DNA of 64,000 nucleotides from Ambrosia x helenae (lineage: Eukaryota > Streptophyta > Magnoliopsida > Asterales > Asteraceae): NCBI GenBank assembly GCA_030844895.1, contig CM061233.1, positions 58,367,468 through 58,431,467 of the forward strand. Direction: 5' to 3'. Positions within the stretch are counted from its first letter, which is position 1; every line of letters begins with the position of its first letter. Below are positions 58,688-64,000 of this stretch, in pieces. A program made the position numbers and the translations under genes. The notes beneath the pieces were generated by a model. It searched no databases. It worked only from the letters and a program-made list of their open reading frames with translations, and was not told the origin of the DNA.

Positions 58688-61305
58688 TGTAACACCCCAA
58701 CCGATGGCGGAAACATCGGGATGTCACGTATTGATGACTGTTCAGTAGCTCATGGTAAATAATAATTCTCATTATATGATTTAGATATATTACATACAAT
58801 TGTTCTACAAGAATTCATACATCAAATTGAATAGAACTATGCACACATCTTCAAGCATTAACTCAAATCTTCAAGAAAGTAGAACCTGAAACATGTTAAG
58901 TTGAAAATATTTTGGGTCAACAAAAGTTGGTGAGAATTACATAGGTTTTGATAATTGAATAAAATTGTTGTGCAATTCATGTGTCATGGCAATCTAGTCC
59001 ATATGTGAAAACATACTAGAAGTAAATCGTGTGCATAATCAACCATTGTGACTGTTGTATTGTGGTACATCCCATACGCTCATGGTTCACTCGTTTATAT
59101 TGCAGTAACAAACACCCACGCTACCTTTGTAGGAGGCACGTATCCGGATGGGATTGTCAGTCCAATAGATCTATCAATGTATACCGTCGGTTGATGAATG
59201 TTTATGCTAGAATTGTGCTTACCCTAGTCATGTTCAAGACATAATGCAACATAGAAATACACATAGACACATTGATGATTGAATTGCATAAATAATGTTG
59301 TAACATGTTTCACCCCAAAAATGGTGATAAATAGAAAAGGGGCTATGTAAAATTCACCTTAGCAAAATGTTATATCTGTTGAAAAATTGAATAGTGGTGT
59401 TGCCCAAATGTGTCATGTATCACCCTATAATAAGGTAATAAATATGTCTAAGTCTATCTAGTCTATAAATGTATAAGTTCTAGGGCTTCGAATTGGGGAT
59501 AAATGCTTGTTTGATTAATATTAAAAATGTTTGATAATTGAGAGAATTTTAGTAATAAATAACCAAAATTTCTTTTATAAGAATTTTAATTTAAGATGGT
59601 CACAATAATGTGTTTAAAGCATAAAAATAATTTTTACAAAATTATTTTCTTTAAAATAGAATATTAAATCTATTTATAACAAATTGTCAAAATTTAACTT
59701 TAATATTTAAAAATACTAAAATTAAAGAATTATTAGTTTAAAATTTATATTTCTGTTCTAAATATTCAGAAATAATTTGTATAAAATTTTGGTGCAAAAA
59801 TATTAAAAATTGAATTTATTATGATTTAATTATGATTAAAACTAACAAAAATTGATTAAAAATATTAAATAAATGATTTTTCAGAATTAAAAATCATTTC
59901 AGAAAAGTTATCATTATATAAACTCAGGATAATTTTTGTGGAAATTTATAAAATTGTTTTGATATTTTAATGGAATTTTTATAAATATAATAGAATAAAA
60001 TTGATTTAATTATTAAATATATTAAATAAATACATTTTTGAAAATAAAAAATTGTAAGGTAAACTTTTACATCAGATTAGCTTAAAATAATTTTTGTAGA
60101 ATTATTAAAAGAGTTTTAGTATTTTAAAACTAATTTTAAAATACTAATAACTATATATATATATATATATTAAGCTTACAAAACAAATAACAAAAAAAAT
60201 GATGAAAAATCGTTGCCACAGCCGGGACTCGAACCCACGTGGCTTGTACAGAAGGCACCAGACACAACCACTTGGTCCAGACCAGTGGTTGTGTTTGGTT
60301 CTAGTTTATTTAAAATAAATACATTAACGAATATCGTGTTCTTCCCCCTTTCGTGCCCTAGAATTGCAATCGAGCAATTTACACATTGTTAATCTAATTA
60401 ATCATAGGGCAAACGCTGTGTAGATGCCGATTAAAGGAACCCATAACAGTAATCGAACTTACAATGCTTAATCGTATGTTAACGATCGGTCAACACCTCA
60501 AAGTCAAACTCGAACAGAAATCCAGGAACAGAGGTTAATTAATAGAAATTGGAGGTTGAGAGAGATTGAGTGGCGAGTTGTGAAGGTTAAGAAATGTTCA
60601 GTTTATAGTATGGTTACAGAAAAGGAAGATTTCTGTGATTGGATCCTATTTGGTCAAACCGAGTCACAAGGCTCTAATTAAAGCGTAATTAGGGGTCGAG
60701 CAATACGTGTACAGGTCAAACGTCTTAAATACGGTTTAATTATGAAAGTTTCAAGCCAAAATTGTTGCCAAAATTACGAATTGAAAGGTTTGACTGGTCT
60801 GTCAGTCGCGTCTGCTGATAAGGAAAGGGAAAGGAATACGTTAAATGGTGTTTTATACATTTTAAGTTGGTTTTAAATCAAATAAGAGGTCTAGACCAGG
60901 TGGTTGGCGCGCATGTGTGCTCTGATCTGATTCGGGTTCGATTCACGTGGGCAGCAAGACCTTTTTTTTCTTTTTATTAAAGACAGGTGGGCCGGATCAC
61001 ATGTGTTCTTGGGCCTGATTGGGTGGGCCGTGTATTTGGGCTCAGCTTTTAAAAGGAATGAGGGGTTTGGGCTGCTGCTTGGGTTAAGAATGTTTAACTA
61101 ACTAGTTTTATTGTTTCAACATTATTGTTATTATGTATTATTATTATTATTAACCTTTATATATATATATATATATATATGAATAATTATCATTGTATTA
61201 GGGTTCAAAATGCCACAAAAATAATTAAATGTAAATAGTAATAAAACTTGTCGTTTTTATCTAATACGTAACGTACAACTATTTAATGCGAAATGTTACA
61301 GCATA
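58683..61305 (-). mobile_element. Solo LTR of the gypsy B family (2613 bp) in copia RNase H
   Basis: The LTR occupies 58688-61300 (TGTAACACCCC...GAAATGTTACA) and is flanked by GCATA at 58683-58687 and 61301-61305. No primer-binding site, interior or second LTR is present, so it is the product of LTR-LTR recombination of a full element. Its orientation is minus, judged from the GGTTGGGGTGTTACA end. Removing it with one GCATA restores the RNase H reading TTRHILRKFHYI. A tRNA-like segment is at 60221-60300 and a second B-box-like GGGTTCGATTCACG at about 60936. Confidence 0.93.
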
Positions 61306-61484
61306 TACTCAGGAAATTCCACTATATTAGAGAGATAGTAGAACGTGGAGACATCATGATAAACAAAGTTCATACAGATCTAAATCCGGCTGAGCCCTTT
61401 ACTAAGCCTTTACCTCAAGCTAAACATGAGGAGCATGCTGAAAGATAGGGCTTAGAGTTGCTAGACAGTGGGCATGATCTGTAA
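61306..61484 (+). pseudogene. pol: copia RNase H, C-terminal end
   Basis: After the solo LTR the frame resumes: LRKFHYIREIVERGDIMINK, then VHTDLNPAEPFTKPLPQAKH, the usual C-terminus of copia polyproteins. A TAG at 61446-61448 replaces the residue before GLELL. The natural stop would be the TAA at 61482-61484. Confidence 0.88.
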
Positions 61485-62353
61485 TTAGTATTGGTGTTTT
61501 ATTTTGAACTATAACAGTTACATTGAATATTTATTTGATTTAATGGGTTAAATGCAAATTTAAATATTTTGTGACCGTGTTCATTATTTGTATGTTTAAA
61601 TCCTTGAATAAGAGTATTCTAAATATCCGTAGTCGATCAAATTACATGGGAATGAATTTGAATGTAAGACTATTGTGAATTGAGATGATTGTATTCATGA
61701 GATGAATAACTCAATGGTTTGAGAATCATAATTCACAGATATCATTAGGGAATGATATTGGATGTAACTCGCTTCAAAACGATCTCCATGGATCTGTGTC
61801 ATGAGATGTTTTGATATTGATATGTCCAATCTGTCCTTTTTCCTAAGGCACATATTAAACTACATTGATCAAGGATTATCCTTGATGTTATCTAGCACTG
61901 TCCTGAAACATGGGTAGTAATAAGGGTATCGTTGGGAGAAATCCAAGATTAAGTGGGAGTTGTATGACGCTGATGGAATTCTGTACTTCTATAGGATTAG
62001 AAGTCTAGACATTCTGGCGCCCTCGTTAATTCAAACTGGTATAAACGCGTGGCCACGCTCGGACTAAGGTAGTTCGTTAGACCACTTTGAATTAGAGACG
62101 AGAATAGAGAATGGTTGATCACTATATAAGAATGAATGATCCATGTCTTATGATCAACGGATGTCTATACAGAAGGGACTTATTGATAGAATTATCAGGG
62201 CTATAGTATTTGGTTAAGTAAAGCGTTACTTGAACTCAAAGAACTAGTTGACGACTGTAAAGTGTCATACTGGTTTGGGTGCAATGCGATGCAGCTAGGC
62301 GTCCAACTCTGCGCACGTTGACTCATTTAATTAAAATCGTCCAAGTGGGAGAT
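61485..62353 (+). other. 3' untranslated spacer and polypurine tract of copia E
   Basis: About 0.87 kb without coding sequence, ending in the polypurine tract AAGTGGGAGAT directly before the 3' LTR at 62354. Confidence 0.7.
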
Positions 62354-63171
62354 TGTTGGATATATAGTATGTCCGATGTAATTAAAAGTCAAGGTCAACG
62401 TAACCCGACCCGGTACGATCCGAAGAGTTACACGTTGGTACACGAATCAGATAAGTTCATGTGTTGGTGGATCATTATTTCTGAAATAATAATAGTTTTG
62501 AACTCGAGGGACTAAATAATAAAGTTTACACTTTGACTAGTCAAATGGTCAAGTGTATGACTTTGACTAATTAAGTGGTCAAGTCCTTGACTAGTCAAAT
62601 GGTCAAGTGTATGACTTTGACTAATTAATTGGTCAAGTCCTTGACTAGTCAAATGGTCAAGTGAATGACTTTGACTAATTAAGTGGTCAAGTGCCTTTTA
62701 TTTTTATAAATAGGTGTGATAGATCAAACTCTAAACACACATGTTTTTGAAAAGATAAAACAACATAACCCTTGTCTCCTCTTCAAGATTTGCGGCTACC
62801 CTTAGGAGCCACCGCCCCTTTGCCCGCCGCAAACCACCATCATCGCTGCCTCCGTCTTGCAAAGTGTTGCTTTCGGTTGGCCAGTGCTCGGGTGTGAACT
62901 TCCTACTAGCGAGGATTCGTTGTAACCCGCGTGTTACAATTCCGGTGTAGTCGTCAAAGGTTGATTACTAAACCCCCTATGGTTGTTCATTATTTATTTG
63001 TTTATACGCGTTTAACCGAGATCCTGATGGGAATATTTTGTTAATTGGATTAATAAAATTAAACATATATTTTATATATATAAATCGGCTCATATTATAT
63101 ATTGTATATAATCGATTTTATTAATAAACAAAAATGCTTCCGCTGTGTATTTGATACCATGATTCCCAACA
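62354..63171 (+). mobile_element. 3' LTR of copia element E (818 bp)
   Basis: A duplicate of 44975-45793 with roughly ten differences, including TGCCCGCCGC for TGCCCACCGC and a one-base deletion in CCTGATGGG. The W-box array is at 62532-62691 and the TATA box at 62705-62714. AATAT follows at 63172. Confidence 0.95.
62532..62691. promoter_or_regulatory. Three tandem units with W-box cores, 3' LTR
   Basis: The same three-unit TTGACY array as in the 5' LTR, preserved apart from a C for T at one unit border. Confidence 0.75.
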
Positions 63172-63183
63172 AATATATGATAA

Positions 63184-63215
63184 CTAGTGGGTTGTGAAGC
63201 GTGCGTTGCGCGCCT
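63184..63215 (-). mobile_element. Helitron 3' end (minus strand), element extends right
   Basis: Read on the minus strand: GGCGCGCAACGCACGC can form an imperfect hairpin, followed by TTCACAACCCACTAG ending at 63184, and then T. This is the usual hairpin-spacer-CTAG ending. The rest of the element would lie to the right, up to or beyond the window end; no 5' end was seen. Confidence 0.5.
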
Positions 63216-64000
63216 TTAAATTTGTCGCAAGTATTATTGACAAAGTAAAAACCTAACATTGAACTTTACATAATCCTAAACTAAGGAAATATTTATATCC
63301 CATTGTAGCCTAACTGCCTATACAAACTTGGTTGATGCATCACCTAATCATTAATGAATAATGACATAGCCATTCCCGGATCAGTGAACCTCACAAACTT
63401 TGAGGTAAACTTTGAGGCAAATTGCTCTTTATGGATCTGTAATAGTTGGAACGAAAGTTTCCCACTTAATATATATTTTTATGGTGTTGTATACTACTAA
63501 CTACACAATAAATAAATTACATTAAAGAAATTACGGGTTCCATTTTGTAACATTAAAGTCGTCGTTTTCAGGCTAACATAAATTATAAAGTATACATGCA
63601 AGAATCAAATATAAATGTCGTACTTTTGTCAAATAATATACATTTAAGTAATCATAGAAGATAAACTAAATAATTAATTAATTACACATTCAATTGTCAA
63701 CACTTTTTAATCGAAATTTAAAACTTACCACACAATATGGTTTCTTAGAAATTACTGCCAACAAAAAGAAGCAGCAAAAAAGTAGAAGTAAAGTTGGTAT
63801 CAATTGTCTCCTCTTTAAAAAAAAAAGTAGTATCAATTATGAGCTTAAATTGATTTTTTGGTACCAACAGAACAAAAACACAACCAACTATTGGACAAAT
63901 GTTATTATTATACTTAATTTTAAGTGCCCACGGAAAGAAATTTACAAAAGTAAAATAAAATACAAGTGATATCTCTCAATTTACACATATTTTACCATGA
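63216..64000. other. AT-rich sequence, possibly Helitron interior
   Basis: No gene, repeat or RNA recognised. It is compatible with the interior of a non-autonomous Helitron whose 3' end is at 63184. Confidence 0.35.

Larger units (their letters stand above)
44970..63176 (+). mobile_element. Ty1/copia element E, complete but interrupted twice
   Basis: LTRs at 44975-45793 and 62354-63171 are flanked by the same 5-bp AATAT (44970-44974 and 63172-63176). The order gag, protease, integrase, RT, RNase H is that of Ty1/copia. Two later insertions split it: gypsy element D at 49051-57190 (inside the integrase-RT linker) and a solo gypsy LTR at 58688-61300 (inside RNase H). Removing both with one copy of each duplication leaves about 7.4 kb. 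The reading frame is damaged by a frameshift and several stops, so it is no longer autonomous. Confidence 0.95.

Overview
This window is plant nuclear DNA, about two thirds of it made of transposable elements inserted into one another. The lineage suggested is a eudicot with a repeat-rich genome. Asteraceae is my best guess, from the style of the Sirevirus-like 3' ORF and of the Ty3/gypsy LTRs; this is inference and was not tested. I found no rRNA, tRNA gene or CRISPR array. The only intact host gene I can name is a single-exon FMN-dependent NAD(P)H:quinone oxidoreductase (NQR type) at 42867-43460 on the minus strand.

Layout, left half. 1-2900 is an LTR-like fragment of an unassigned element. 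2900-7283 is a truncated minus-strand gypsy element (A): 2.7-kb LTR, primer-binding site, and a gag with a short intron. 7284-16062 is a second minus-strand gypsy element (B) whose gag ends at a stop codon inside its second zinc knuckle. Element B's LTR is interrupted by three head-to-tail Helitron-like units (11431-15848). At 16063-16283 lies a piece of the same LTR in the opposite orientation, followed by the 3' part of a Sirevirus-like copia element: a broken extra ORF and a 713-bp LTR (16284-20025). 20026-24973 is degenerate sequence with short coding-like blocks, one of which resembles an exon of a SMUBP-2-like helicase.

Middle. 24974-39943 is a non-autonomous gypsy element (C) with no coding interior. 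Its leader matches element B, so B-type elements may have mobilised it. Its 3' LTR is split by a 9.1-kb Helitron (30040-39131) with recognisable ends. The Helitron carries an RPA70-like gene, a Rep/helicase gene that has lost its catalytic core, two B3-like exons and a ~233-bp tandem array. 41149-42362 is a Mutator-like element that appears to carry a piece of a GRAS (PAT1/SCL-type) gene.

Right half. 44975-63171 is a complete copia element (E) with target-site duplication aatat. It is split by a gypsy non-autonomous element (D, 49051-57190, duplication acaac) whose 3.18-kb LTRs are almost identical, and by a solo LTR of the B family (58688-61300, duplication gcata). Another Helitron 3' end lies just beyond it at 63184.

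The most unusual signals are the dense WRKY-type W-box array in the copia LTR, the palindromic AATCGCCT arrays on both sides of the gypsy A TATA box, tRNA-like A/B-box segments inside gypsy LTRs, the tandem Helitron-like units, and the gene-capturing Helitron and Mutator-like elements.
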